From Methanobacteriota archaeon (GTDB lineage Archaea > Halobacteriota > Halobacteria > Halobacteriales > Halalkalicoccaceae), in assembly GCA_022561895.1 (NCBI GenBank), contig JADFQH010000004.1:6714-27419 (forward strand): a stretch of DNA of 20,706 nt, in the 5' to 3' direction. The notes below the pieces were generated by a model that worked only from the letters and a program-made list of their open reading frames with translations, had not been told where the DNA came from and did not search any database. The translations under genes were made by a program, and so were the position numbers. Positions 7,766-14,366 of this stretch are shown here, piece by piece. The stretch's first letter is position 1; every line of letters starts with the position of its first letter.

Positions 7766-7773
7766 TCACCTCC
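7766..7773 (-). promoter_or_regulatory. Shine-Dalgarno sequence of the GT2 gene
   Basis: GGAGGTGA on the minus strand; its GGAGG core ends 5 nt before ATG 7763. It decides the start, since it overlaps the alternative GTG start. It also contains the TGA stop of the leader ORF, so ribosomes finishing the leader would stop on this site. Most other genes here lack such a sequence, which fits internal initiation on a transcript that begins at the leader ORF. Confidence 0.7.
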
Positions 7774-7837
7774 GTATCACGGCCGAATCGAGCGTCGTCA
7801 TCGACCGCCGTACGATCGTGAACCGTTCGTGATCCAT
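7766..7837 (-). CDS. Leader ORF (23 aa) upstream of the GT2 glycosyltransferase
   Basis: ATG at 7835-7837 opens 23 codons ending in TGA (7766-7768) inside the Shine-Dalgarno sequence, 2 nt before the GT2 ATG. The ATG is 33 nt after the GGATAACAA box, the spacing of ordinary genes in this window, so it is likely the first codon of a leaderless mRNA. The peptide is basic (RR at 10-11 and at the end) with no recognised family. Together with the leader ORF at 1872 it suggests a repeated design in which a short ORF is translated first and the main gene is reached by coupling. The alternative is an untranslated leader of about 70 nt. Confidence 0.4.
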   Translation of the reverse strand: MDHERFTIVRRSMTTLDSAVIRR

Positions 7838-7863
7838 GGCCCGCGATTCGACCGAACGAACCG

Positions 7864-7872
7864 TTGTTATCC
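7864..7872 (-). promoter_or_regulatory. Promoter box GGATAACAA of the GT2-wecB-deacetylase operon
   Basis: Minus-strand GGATAACAA with ATAACAA beginning 33 nt before the leader ORF ATG (7837) and 107 nt before the GT2 ATG. It is back-to-back with the box for the regulator gene at 7947-7955. Confidence 0.6.
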
Positions 7873-7880
7873 GTCGCTTT

Positions 7881-7947
7881 CTCCGCCCGCGGAGCGAGTA
7901 GGCCACCCTGATGGGTGGTAGCGAGCGACTACCCGCTGTACGCTCGC
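7881..7947. promoter_or_regulatory. Three inverted repeats between divergent promoters (operator candidates)
   Basis: Between the two divergent promoter boxes lie three dyads: CTCCGC-CC-GCGGAG (7881-7894), CCACCC-TGAT-GGGTGG (7903-7918) and GCGAGCG-N13-CGCTCGC (7921-7947). The last ends directly at the plus-strand promoter box. Their packing suggests operator sites, perhaps for the adjacent winged-helix regulator, but GC-rich DNA yields short dyads by chance. Confidence 0.35.
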
Positions 7948-7955
7948 CATAACAA
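7947..7955 (+). promoter_or_regulatory. Promoter box CCATAACAA of the winged-helix gene
   Basis: ATAACAA begins 33 nt before the ATG at 7982. No Shine-Dalgarno sequence is seen, consistent with leaderless expression. Confidence 0.55.
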
Positions 7956-7981
7956 CGGTCCCGTCCGGGTGATATGCGACG

Positions 7982-8578
7982 ATGCCAGAGAGTTTATCCG
8001 CGTTCGATCGGACCACCGACGGGAGTCGCGTCCGCAGGGCGCTAACCGGAATCGTATACGCGCCACACCGGCTCGAAAAGGAGGACGTTTTCGAGGTCCT
8101 CTACAATCCACGTCGACGCCACACGTTAGAACGCCTCGCCCAGCACGACCGACCCCATTCGATGGACGAACTCGTCGAGCGGATCGCGGCCAAGGAGAAC
8201 GATATCCCGATCGGCGAACTCGAACGCCAGCAGCGCCGTCGCGTTCACGTCTCGCTCTATCAGACCCATCTCCCGCTGCTCGAAGAGATCGGCGCGATCG
8301 AGTACGACCGTGAGGCGAACCGGATCGAGTCCGGGAAGATCCTGCGCGAACTCACCCCGTATCTCGATATCCCCGCCACGACGACCGTGCCGTGGCGTGC
8401 GTACTACGGCCGATTGCTCGCGGGCTACGCCGGTCTCGGGGTGGTCGTTCTCGTCGGGCTACTCGGCGCGCCCTCGCTTTCGACGCTCGCCGTTGCTGGC
8501 GCGCTCCTGTTTTTCGCGCTTGCGTGTATCCACACCGTTGTGGCCCTTCGCAGATCAGTCACCTCGTTTTCGATCTGA
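7982..8578 (+). CDS. DUF7344-type winged-helix protein with two membrane helices
   Basis: This 198-residue protein matches the haloarchaeal DUF7344 pattern: DVFEVLYNPRRRHTLERL (35-52), a MDELVERIAAKE helix (61-72), RRRVHVSLYQTHLPLLEEIG (86-104) and IEYDRE (106-111), as in winged-helix DNA-binding domains. Hydrophobic helices at about 143-163 and 166-189 anchor it in the membrane. It is probably a membrane-bound transcription regulator, and its position amid the cluster, divergent from the glycosyltransferase operon, suggests local control. The target is not known, and some family members may not bind DNA. The start is supported by the promoter box 33 nt upstream. Its TGA stop (8576-8578) is also the left flanking triplet of repeat element B. 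Confidence 0.8.
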   Translation: MPESLSAFDRTTDGSRVRRALTGIVYAPHRLEKEDVFEVLYNPRRRHTLERLAQHDRPHSMDELVERIAAKENDIPIGELERQQRRRVHVSLYQTHLPLLEEIGAIEYDREANRIESGKILRELTPYLDIPATTTVPWRAYYGRLLAGYAGLGVVVLVGLLGAPSLSTLAVAGALLFFALACIHTVVALRRSVTSFSI

Positions 8579-8677
8579 TAGGGATTATCGTCGCCAACCG
8601 GATCGTTTCTTGTACTCGCACGGTCCACGTCGGTCGGTTAATGACAAGAACACTATGAAATTCTACGATAATCCCTA
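8579..8677 (+). mobile_element. Repeat element copy B (99 bp, MITE-like) at the regulator's stop codon
   Basis: This 99-bp element has ends TAGGGATTATCG / CGATAATCCCTA. It is flanked by TGA at 8576-8578, which is the stop codon of the regulator gene, and TGA at 8678-8680. It carries the shared inner blocks (GCCAACCGGATCGTTTCT, CCACGTCGGTCGGTTA) and an ATG at 8655-8657, 23 nt from its right end. It lies between convergent genes. Without it and one TGA the two stop codons would be about 9 bp apart. Its ATG opens only the antisense of the DUF354 gene, so it is probably idle here. Confidence 0.75.
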
Positions 8678-8687
8678 TGAGTCGGTC

Positions 8688-9791
8688 TTACCCCTCGATC
8701 ACGGTCGGGTCGAAGCGCTCGCGTGGAGCCGTCGAGAGCTGAGGGATTCGCTCGACGTTGCCCCCCTGTTCGGCGACGGCGACGATCAGCTCCGTGAGGT
8801 TGACCTTGTCCGCGAGATACGCACAGCGGCGCTGCTGGAGCTGCTCTACACGCTGCTCGTCGGCGAGCAGTTCGTCGGTCAGCTCGATCACCTCCTCGAA
8901 GGTCGCGACGTTGTGGATCAGCCCCGCGCGTTCGAGTTCGATGAAGTTGCCCATGTCGTTCTCGCCGACGAAGGAGTTAGACCGGATCGCGGGCGTCCCG
9001 AGCAAGCCCGCCTCGGTGACGACCGTCTGGGAGTCCGCAACGAGCAGGCGTGCCTCGGCGAGCGCGTCGTGAAGCAACGCCGGATGCACGTCGAACGGCT
9101 CTCCACGAGTTCCTTCGAGATCGATATGTCCACCCTCATCGGAGACGAACACGGTGAGACGGTGGCCGAGATACTCGATGAGATCGAGGCGCTCTCGGTG
9201 GCTGAAGCCCGAGTGGTTCACGTCGTGGTGCGAGCCAAAGGCGTTGAACCGGAGGACTGCAAAGGGTTCGTCGCGATCGACCTCGAGTGCGTTGCGAACG
9301 GCGGGGTCCGGCGTAAAGACGTCGGGATGGAGGTACGCACACTCCTTGTAGCCCGCGAATCGATAATGGTTCTTCCCCAACTCCTTTCGGAAGGCCTCGG
9401 GCGTGAGGATCGCCTTTGCGAACGGCTGGGAGACGAGATGGTCGAGCGAGGTCGGCTCGGAATCGAGCAGGAGGATGGTCGGCGTTCTCGAAATCGCCCC
9501 GCTGTGGGCCGCATACGCCCCCATGCCGACGATCAGGTCGGGATCGAACCGCCGAACCGTCGGGATGATGCGTGCGTAGTGACCCGGGAGGTTTCTGAGC
9601 AACGAGCGCTTGGTCGTCCCACACGCCCCATAGGAATGGTACGGAAGGTCGTAGCGATCGAGAAGCGCAAGCGTACAGCCGTAGTCCCGAGCCAGTATGC
9701 GAACCCGGTGGCCCGCAGCCCGGAGTCGGGAAACCGCGTGTTTGTACAGGTGGACGTGCGCTGGCGTGTTCGTGAAAAAGACGAAGTTCAT
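8688..9791 (-). CDS. DUF354 family protein, GT-B-like glycosyltransferase candidate
   Basis: This 367-residue protein matches DUF354, a mainly archaeal family with a two-domain GT-B/UDP-epimerase-like fold. It begins MNFVFFTNTPAHVHLYKHAV, with AAGHRVRILARDYGCTLALL at 26-45 and the PDLIVGMGAYAAHSG region typical of GT-B N-domains. The C-terminal half has VSDEGGH, DSQTVVTEAGLLGTPAIRSNSF (like the nucleotide-sugar binding segment) and FIELERAGLIHN. A nucleotide-sugar transferase acting in glycan assembly is the probable role; no activity has been assigned that I can name. It reads divergently from the toroid-protein gene, with 121 bp between. A GTAATAA sequence about 35 nt upstream (around 9824-9830) may be its promoter, differing from the common box. 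It converges on the regulator gene with element B between. Confidence 0.82.
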   Translation of the reverse strand: MNFVFFTNTPAHVHLYKHAVSRLRAAGHRVRILARDYGCTLALLDRYDLPYHSYGACGTTKRSLLRNLPGHYARIIPTVRRFDPDLIVGMGAYAAHSGAISRTPTILLLDSEPTSLDHLVSQPFAKAILTPEAFRKELGKNHYRFAGYKECAYLHPDVFTPDPAVRNALEVDRDEPFAVLRFNAFGSHHDVNHSGFSHRERLDLIEYLGHRLTVFVSDEGGHIDLEGTRGEPFDVHPALLHDALAEARLLVADSQTVVTEAGLLGTPAIRSNSFVGENDMGNFIELERAGLIHNVATFEEVIELTDELLADEQRVEQLQQRRCAYLADKVNLTELIVAVAEQGGNVERIPQLSTAPRERFDPTVIEG

Positions 9792-9876
9792 CTGCGTATC
9801 ACCGGCTACGGCGTCGATCCCCCTTATTACAGTGTTCTTTCAAGGGCGTATTTTCGAACGAGCGGCGGTATGGCGG

Positions 9877-9885
9877 ACATAACAA
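9877..9885 (+). promoter_or_regulatory. Promoter box (ACATAACAA) of the toroid/propeller operon
   Basis: ATAACAA begins 34 nt before the ATG at 9913, in the 121-bp divergent gap with the DUF354 gene. No Shine-Dalgarno sequence is seen. Confidence 0.55.
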
Positions 9886-9912
9886 ACCCCTCGGTCGATA
9901 GACTTCCCGGAC

Positions 9913-11133
9913 ATGCTACAGGACAGCTCGCTCGCCGACTCTCGCTCTCGTGCGTCGGGACTCGATACCCACCTGTTAGCGGAGACGCTTCGATACGCCC
10001 GCACCCGGAACTACCGCGGGTGGGACTACTGCGACGGGATGAGCAGCGCGCTCTTGCAGGCAGTTCCCATCGAGAACATGTGGCTCAATCTCGCGGTTCA
10101 GGAGTCCGCAAAGCGCGCCCCAGTGAACATCAGACCGTATCTGCTGATCGAACAGCGACGAAACTACAAGGGGACGGCGCTGTTCGCACTCGCGAACCGA
10201 AACGCCGCGGCAGTGCTCGGCGAGAAACGGTACGAAGAGGAAGCGACTCGCTTACTCGACTGGCTGATCGAGAACCGAATCGAGGGCAAAAGCGGGTTTT
10301 GTGGTGGGCATCGCCACTACATCCAGCATCTCGACCGGGTCGGCAGCCCGGAGGACCCCGACGTGGTCTCGACGAGCTACGCCGTTCGTGCGCTGCTTTC
10401 GGGGGCCGATCTCGACGACCGGTATCCCGAGATCGCCCGAACGACCCCCGAGTTCGTCCGCACCGAACTCGAGTTCACGACCCACGACGACGACACCGCA
10501 CGCATGAAGTACGTCCCGACACACGGCGACGAGTACTACACCCTCAACGCGGAGGCGATCGGCGCGCGGATGCTCACCGATCTCGGCGACTACTTCGGGG
10601 ACGAGGAGCTACTCGTAATGGCCCGAGGCCTCCTCGATTACGTCGTCGAGTGCCAGACGGAGATCGGCGGCTGGATGTACCGCGATCCCCCCGAGAGCTC
10701 GCATCTCTCGATGGACGGCCACCACAACGGCTTCATCATCGAATGCCTGCTCCGATATCAGGCGGCGACCGGTTCGGATCGGTACGAAAAAGCGCTCTCT
10801 CACGCGATCTCCTTCTACCGAAACACCCTCTTTAACGCCGATGGATCGCCCAACTGGGACGAGAGTCGGAGCTACCCGAAGGACATCCACGCCGTCTCGC
10901 AGGGAATCCTCGTGTTCACCGCGATCGACGATCTGGCGTTCGCGGCGCGGATCATCGACTGGGCGCTTGCGAACCTCTATGCTGGAAACGGCCGGTTCTA
11001 CTACCGAAAACAGCGCCTTTACACCCGGCGGATCACGCTCATGCGGTGGTGTCAGGCGTGGATGGCCTACGCCATCTCGGCGTACATGAGAAAACAGCGG
11101 AACCCCGCATCCAATCCCGTCTGCGGACTATGA
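9913..11133 (+). CDS. Alpha/alpha-toroid (six-hairpin-like) protein of polysaccharide clusters
   Basis: The product is 406 residues with no membrane helices. Helix-rich repeats with conserved aromatic and acidic patches suggest an alpha/alpha toroid like unsaturated glucuronyl hydrolases and other six-hairpin glycosidases: YRGWDYCDGMSSALL (34-48), KGTALFALANRNAAA, GGHRHYIQHL, HGDEYYTLNAEAIGARML, GWMYRDPPESSHLSMDGHHN and NWDESRSYPKDIHAVSQGIL. Similar haloarchaeal proteins are, I believe, often labelled 'antibiotic ABC transporter permease'; that cannot be right for a soluble protein like this. A role in cleaving or modifying the cluster's glycan is inference. No secretion signal is seen. The next gene overlaps its stop codon (ATGA), so the two are co-translated and may act together. 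Confidence 0.72.
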   Translation: MLQDSSLADSRSRASGLDTHLLAETLRYARTRNYRGWDYCDGMSSALLQAVPIENMWLNLAVQESAKRAPVNIRPYLLIEQRRNYKGTALFALANRNAAAVLGEKRYEEEATRLLDWLIENRIEGKSGFCGGHRHYIQHLDRVGSPEDPDVVSTSYAVRALLSGADLDDRYPEIARTTPEFVRTELEFTTHDDDTARMKYVPTHGDEYYTLNAEAIGARMLTDLGDYFGDEELLVMARGLLDYVVECQTEIGGWMYRDPPESSHLSMDGHHNGFIIECLLRYQAATGSDRYEKALSHAISFYRNTLFNADGSPNWDESRSYPKDIHAVSQGILVFTAIDDLAFAARIIDWALANLYAGNGRFYYRKQRLYTRRITLMRWCQAWMAYAISAYMRKQRNPASNPVCGL

Positions 11134-12302
11134 GGCGGGTGAAGCTCGAAGGGATTACGGATGGACGGATCGACGCCACCGCGGCCAACAGCCTTTTTCG
11201 CGAACCGCGAGGGGTTTCTCGGGGGAGGTTCGAGCGAGTCGGGCGGGTCCCGAACCCGGCGAGCGGGCGGGAGCGACTCATCCACCAGCTCGTGAGCGCG
11301 CCGCCGGGAAAGGCGCTGCTCGAACGGTGTGTTGGTGCGTTTTCGGCGCTCACCGTCCGCCGGCTCTCGGAGGCGACGCTGATCGCGACCACCGGCCGAT
11401 GGCTGCTCGCCTCACGCGATGGGGGGGAGACGTGGTCGGTTCGTCGCGGGCTGCCCGACTCATCGGGGCCGAAGGGCGTCCTTCCGACGGGGATCGCTCG
11501 TCACGCGGGCGAGGTGTATCTCGGCGAGTACCCCCTCGATCACGACACCGTCCCGAAACTGCTTCGTTCGCGGGACGGGGGCTGGACGTGGGAGAGAGTA
11601 AGAGGGTTTCCCGGCGTTCGCCATCTGCATGGTGTGCAGTCCGATCCGTATACTAACGATCTCTGGGTTACGACCGGCGACCGCGACGAGGCGTGTCGGA
11701 TCTACCGCCGTCGCGATGGCGAGTGGACGGTCGTCGGAAGCGCCAGCCAGCGGTGGCGGGCCGTCGAACTGGCCTTCACTCCTACTCATGTTCTCTGGGG
11801 GATGGACAGCGTCTACTCGAAGGAGAATCACGTCCTGAAGCTTTCGCGAACGGAGATCGGACGGTCGGCTCCCGAACCGGTCTGTACGCTCGATGGCTCC
11901 GTGTTTTACAGCGCGGCCCTCGATATCGGCGACGAGCGGTGGGTGGTCTTCTCGACGAGCGTCGAGCCGGGGCGCGATTCGACGGCTCCACCGGAGAGCC
12001 CCGCCGGCGACGCCGGCGGACTCGCGCGGGTCGTCGCCGCATCGAGTCGTACCGGATTCACCGACTGGCACGAACTCGCCGCGTATCGTCGCCACCGGAG
12101 TCCGAGCGATCGCCTGAATCCCCGCGGGATGCTCCCCCGGTCGAGTGCGTACGTCCACTTCGCTTCCGACCCCGAGCGGGGGGTCGTACTAAATCCCTAC
12201 AACACGGCCCGAGACGACGGAGCGCTGGTGGTCGTTTCGCCGTCGGTGTTCGCGACGCTTTCGCGGCACTCGCGCCTCGAACCCGCGGTAAGCGATGGAT
12301 AA
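11130..12302 (+). CDS. Asp-box (BNR-repeat) beta-propeller protein, sialidase-like fold
   Basis: I take ATG 11130, which overlaps the preceding stop codon as ATGA, giving 390 residues; a longer reading from 11046 would run over the upstream gene. Two clear Asp-boxes, SRDGGETW (95-102) and SRDGGWTW (147-154), and further blade-like repeats (DLWVTTGDRDEACRIYRR, HVLWGMDSVYSKENHVLKL) indicate a propeller as in sialidases and related glycan-binding proteins. No signal peptide is visible and I cannot identify the Arg triad of true sialidases, so binding or another hydrolase chemistry is as likely. Coupling to the toroid gene points to a joint role on the same sugar chain. The stop TAA (12300-12302) overlaps the promoter box for the next gene. 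Confidence 0.75.
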   Translation: MRRVKLEGITDGRIDATAANSLFREPRGVSRGRFERVGRVPNPASGRERLIHQLVSAPPGKALLERCVGAFSALTVRRLSEATLIATTGRWLLASRDGGETWSVRRGLPDSSGPKGVLPTGIARHAGEVYLGEYPLDHDTVPKLLRSRDGGWTWERVRGFPGVRHLHGVQSDPYTNDLWVTTGDRDEACRIYRRRDGEWTVVGSASQRWRAVELAFTPTHVLWGMDSVYSKENHVLKLSRTEIGRSAPEPVCTLDGSVFYSAALDIGDERWVVFSTSVEPGRDSTAPPESPAGDAGGLARVVAASSRTGFTDWHELAAYRRHRSPSDRLNPRGMLPRSSAYVHFASDPERGVVLNPYNTARDDGALVVVSPSVFATLSRHSRLEPAVSDG

Positions 12303-12305
12303 CAA
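12297..12305 (+). promoter_or_regulatory. Promoter box GGATAACAA overlapping a stop codon, upstream of the membrane-protein gene
   Basis: GGATAACAA overlaps the TAA stop of the propeller gene. The next ATG (12442) is 143 nt away because element C lies between; without the element and one flanking triplet it would be 52 nt. This differs from the usual 32-37 nt, and here a Shine-Dalgarno-like GGAG (12431-12434) precedes the ATG, fitting a short untranslated leader. Confidence 0.45.
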
Positions 12306-12330
12306 GGGCGAACCCCGGCGACGCGCCTTA

Positions 12331-12418
12331 TAGGGATTCTCGTAGATGTTTGTTCGCCGAACGAGCAACGTGAATCCGTCGAGTGAAAAACGCCCCCGGT
12401 CGGCTACGAGAACCCCTA
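12331..12418 (-). mobile_element. Repeat element copy C (88 bp, diverged) between promoter and start of the membrane-protein gene
   Basis: This shortest copy has ends TAGGGATTCTCGTAG (left) and CTACGAGAACCCCTA (right). Flanking triplets are TTA (12328-12330) and TCA (12419-12421), so one base differs from the duplication seen in the other copies. It keeps the blocks GCCGACCGG, CGTTTTTC and a CACGTTGCTCGTTCG segment (minus strand) but lacks the ATG found 23 nt from the end in the other three. It is an older or decayed copy. Confidence 0.65.
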
Positions 12419-12441
12419 TCAGCGTTCACAGGAGAATCTCG

Positions 12442-14286
12442 ATGCTACTCAATGACAGCTCCTCGCAGGTTAGAAAACGAAAGGCAACGGTAACGCTCGC
12501 GATCGGCTATCTCGCGCTTTCGGTCGCGATCTGGATCGCCCGTATGAACCCCGCGACGGGTCACGAGGTCTCGTTGTATCTGGCGACGCCGCCGGGGTTC
12601 TGGGTCGGTCTCGCGCTTTCGGTGCTCATCTCGCTGCTAATCGCGCTGTACGGCGGCTTTTCGGGGCTGCAAGCGGCGGCGATCGGTCTCGGCGGGCTGG
12701 CGACCGTCTCGGTCACCGCCCTGCCGTTGATCCGCGGCTATCACTTTTACGGGCTCTATGACTCGCTGACGCATCTGGGATGGGCCAACGATATCGCCTC
12801 GGGTACGCTCGATCCGATCGGGCTGCTGTACCCCGGTATTCATCTGGTTTCGCTGATGATCGCGGTCGTAACCGGTCTCGATACGGCGACGGCGATCCTT
12901 CTCATGGTCGTTACCTTCGTGTGTGTCTTTCTCGTCTTCGTTCCGCTGACGGTCAGAACGATCGTTCCGGGTCGAGAAGCGCTGTTCGTCGGGGCGTTTT
13001 CGGCCTTTCTCCTCCTGCCCATCACCCATCTGAGTACACATATGAACGCGCATACGATGACGCAGTCGATCTTCTTTTCCGCACTGCTCGTCTTCCTTCT
13101 GGTGAAGTTCATCGCGACCCCGCTTTCGAACCCACTGTCGCTCGCGCTGTCCCTGCTCCTTGCGCTGACCGTCGGCGTGAGCGTCATCTTCCACCCCCAG
13201 CTTGCGGCGCACGTCCTCATCGCGTTCGTCGGGGTCTGTGCGGTACAGGTGGGTTACCGGCTGCTTGCGCGAGATCATCCGGCTCACGAGCATCCGGTAG
13301 TGTACGGCCATACGGCGTTTCTCGCCGGCGTGTTCGTCTTCTGGTCGTCGAACCACGGGCTGTTCGTCGGGATCGGCGCGCGGGCGGTCGGCTCCGCCGT
13401 CGACTTCGTCCTCGGGCGGAGTACCGAGTCGGCCGGTGCGGCCATCGGCTCACAGAGCGCGTCGCTGCTCGCGATCGGCGGGAGCGTCGGGGTAGTGTTC
13501 TTTAAGCTGTTTTTCGTGAGCCTGCTGTTCTGTCTCGCCACCGCGGCGCTCGTCCTCGCGGCGCTCTCCCCGTCGTGGCGGCGTCGTGCGCCGAACACCA
13601 CACGACTGAGTCTGTGTACCGCGGCGGGGCTCGCCGCATTAGGACCGGTGTTCGTCTTCTATTTTATCGGCACACTATCGGAGATGTACTTCCGGGTGTT
13701 CGGGCTGATGATGCTGTTCGTGACGATTTTGGGTGCGGTGGCGTTCACGCTCGGGGCGAACGCCCTTTCGGAGCGCCTCTCGACGAGCACGGTCAAACCG
13801 ATCGTCGCGGGCGTCCTCGTCTGTCTGCTCGTTCTCTCGCTGATTACGGTCTTTCCCTCGCCGTACATCTACAACCAGTCGCCCCACGTCACCGAACAGC
13901 AGCTCCACGGCCACGCCGTCGCGTTCGACAACCAGCACGAAGAGACGCCGTACGTCGGGGTCCGAACCGGGCCCTACCGGTACGTCGATGCGATCTACGG
14001 CGGGGGCCGAACCAGCGCGTTCAGCGAGGAGGTCCCGAGCGAGGCGATGCACGAGGGGCTGCCCGCCCACTTCGAGGGTGATCGCTACGTCGTGGTCACG
14101 GAGACCGACGAGCAACGCGAGGTCGAGGCGTACCACGAGCTTCGCTACGGCGAGTCGGATTTCCAGGCGGTCGGCTCCCAGCCCGAGGTGCATAAGATCC
14201 ACTCGAACGGCGAGTTCGACCTCTACCTCGTCGATTCCGAACGCGAAGCGACCGAGCCGCCCGACCAGCCCGAGCAGCTGGCGTAG
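12442..14286 (+). CDS. Large polytopic membrane protein, GT-C or polymerase-like
   Basis: From ATG 12442 (GGAG 7 nt before it) the product has 614 residues. Hydrophobic helices include roughly 16-34, 52-70, 74-97, 132-147, 150-171, 180-196 and 207-225, with more up to about residue 480, then a C-terminal outside domain of about 130 residues (NQSPHVTEQQLHGHAVAF...). A motif YDSLTHLGWANDI (106-118) sits in a loop after the third helix, the type of acidic loop motif seen in GT-C glycosyltransferases and polymerases that use lipid-linked sugars. I cannot place it in a named family. Its position between the polysaccharide-processing genes and the flippase suggests a polymerase or late glycosyltransferase. 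The longer reading from 12346 would begin inside repeat element C and is unlikely. Confidence 0.75.
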   Translation: MLLNDSSSQVRKRKATVTLAIGYLALSVAIWIARMNPATGHEVSLYLATPPGFWVGLALSVLISLLIALYGGFSGLQAAAIGLGGLATVSVTALPLIRGYHFYGLYDSLTHLGWANDIASGTLDPIGLLYPGIHLVSLMIAVVTGLDTATAILLMVVTFVCVFLVFVPLTVRTIVPGREALFVGAFSAFLLLPITHLSTHMNAHTMTQSIFFSALLVFLLVKFIATPLSNPLSLALSLLLALTVGVSVIFHPQLAAHVLIAFVGVCAVQVGYRLLARDHPAHEHPVVYGHTAFLAGVFVFWSSNHGLFVGIGARAVGSAVDFVLGRSTESAGAAIGSQSASLLAIGGSVGVVFFKLFFVSLLFCLATAALVLAALSPSWRRRAPNTTRLSLCTAAGLAALGPVFVFYFIGTLSEMYFRVFGLMMLFVTILGAVAFTLGANALSERLSTSTVKPIVAGVLVCLLVLSLITVFPSPYIYNQSPHVTEQQLHGHAVAFDNQHEETPYVGVRTGPYRYVDAIYGGGRTSAFSEEVPSEAMHEGLPAHFEGDRYVVVTETDEQREVEAYHELRYGESDFQAVGSQPEVHKIHSNGEFDLYLVDSEREATEPPDQPEQLA

Positions 14287-14329
14287 GCAGAAATCGAGAG
14301 AAGAGGGCTGAAACGGGGGTAAGCCGTCT

Positions 14330-14336
14330 ATAACAA
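14330..14336 (+). promoter_or_regulatory. Promoter box (ATAACAA) of the oxidoreductase-flippase pair
   Basis: ATAACAA begins 37 nt before the ATG at 14367 and 22 nt before an in-frame ATG at 14352. The common 32-37 nt spacing favours 14367 as the start. Confidence 0.5.
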
Positions 14337-14366
14337 TGCGCGAAACGTTCGATGATCCAAGCGACT

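Noticed and set aside
8310..10835. 841-codon plus-strand open frame across the DUF354 gene and the toroid gene
   Set aside because: It is antisense to DUF354 and out of frame with the toroid gene, is rich in Arg/Pro shadow composition, and shows no family motif. GC-rich codon use makes such long open frames common.
9913..11133. 'Antibiotic ABC transporter permease' label for the toroid protein
   Set aside because: There are no membrane helices and no ABC permease motif; the sequence looks like a soluble helical toroid.
12193..12205. AAATCCCTACAAC in the propeller gene as a fifth repeat-element end
   Set aside because: Only the AATCCCTA core matches, with no partner inverted repeat or inner blocks nearby, and it lies in coding sequence.
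12637..13356. 239-codon minus-strand open frame within the membrane-protein gene
   Set aside because: It is antisense to continuous membrane helices, very rich in Arg, Asp and Glu as expected for the complement of hydrophobic codons, and has no start signals.
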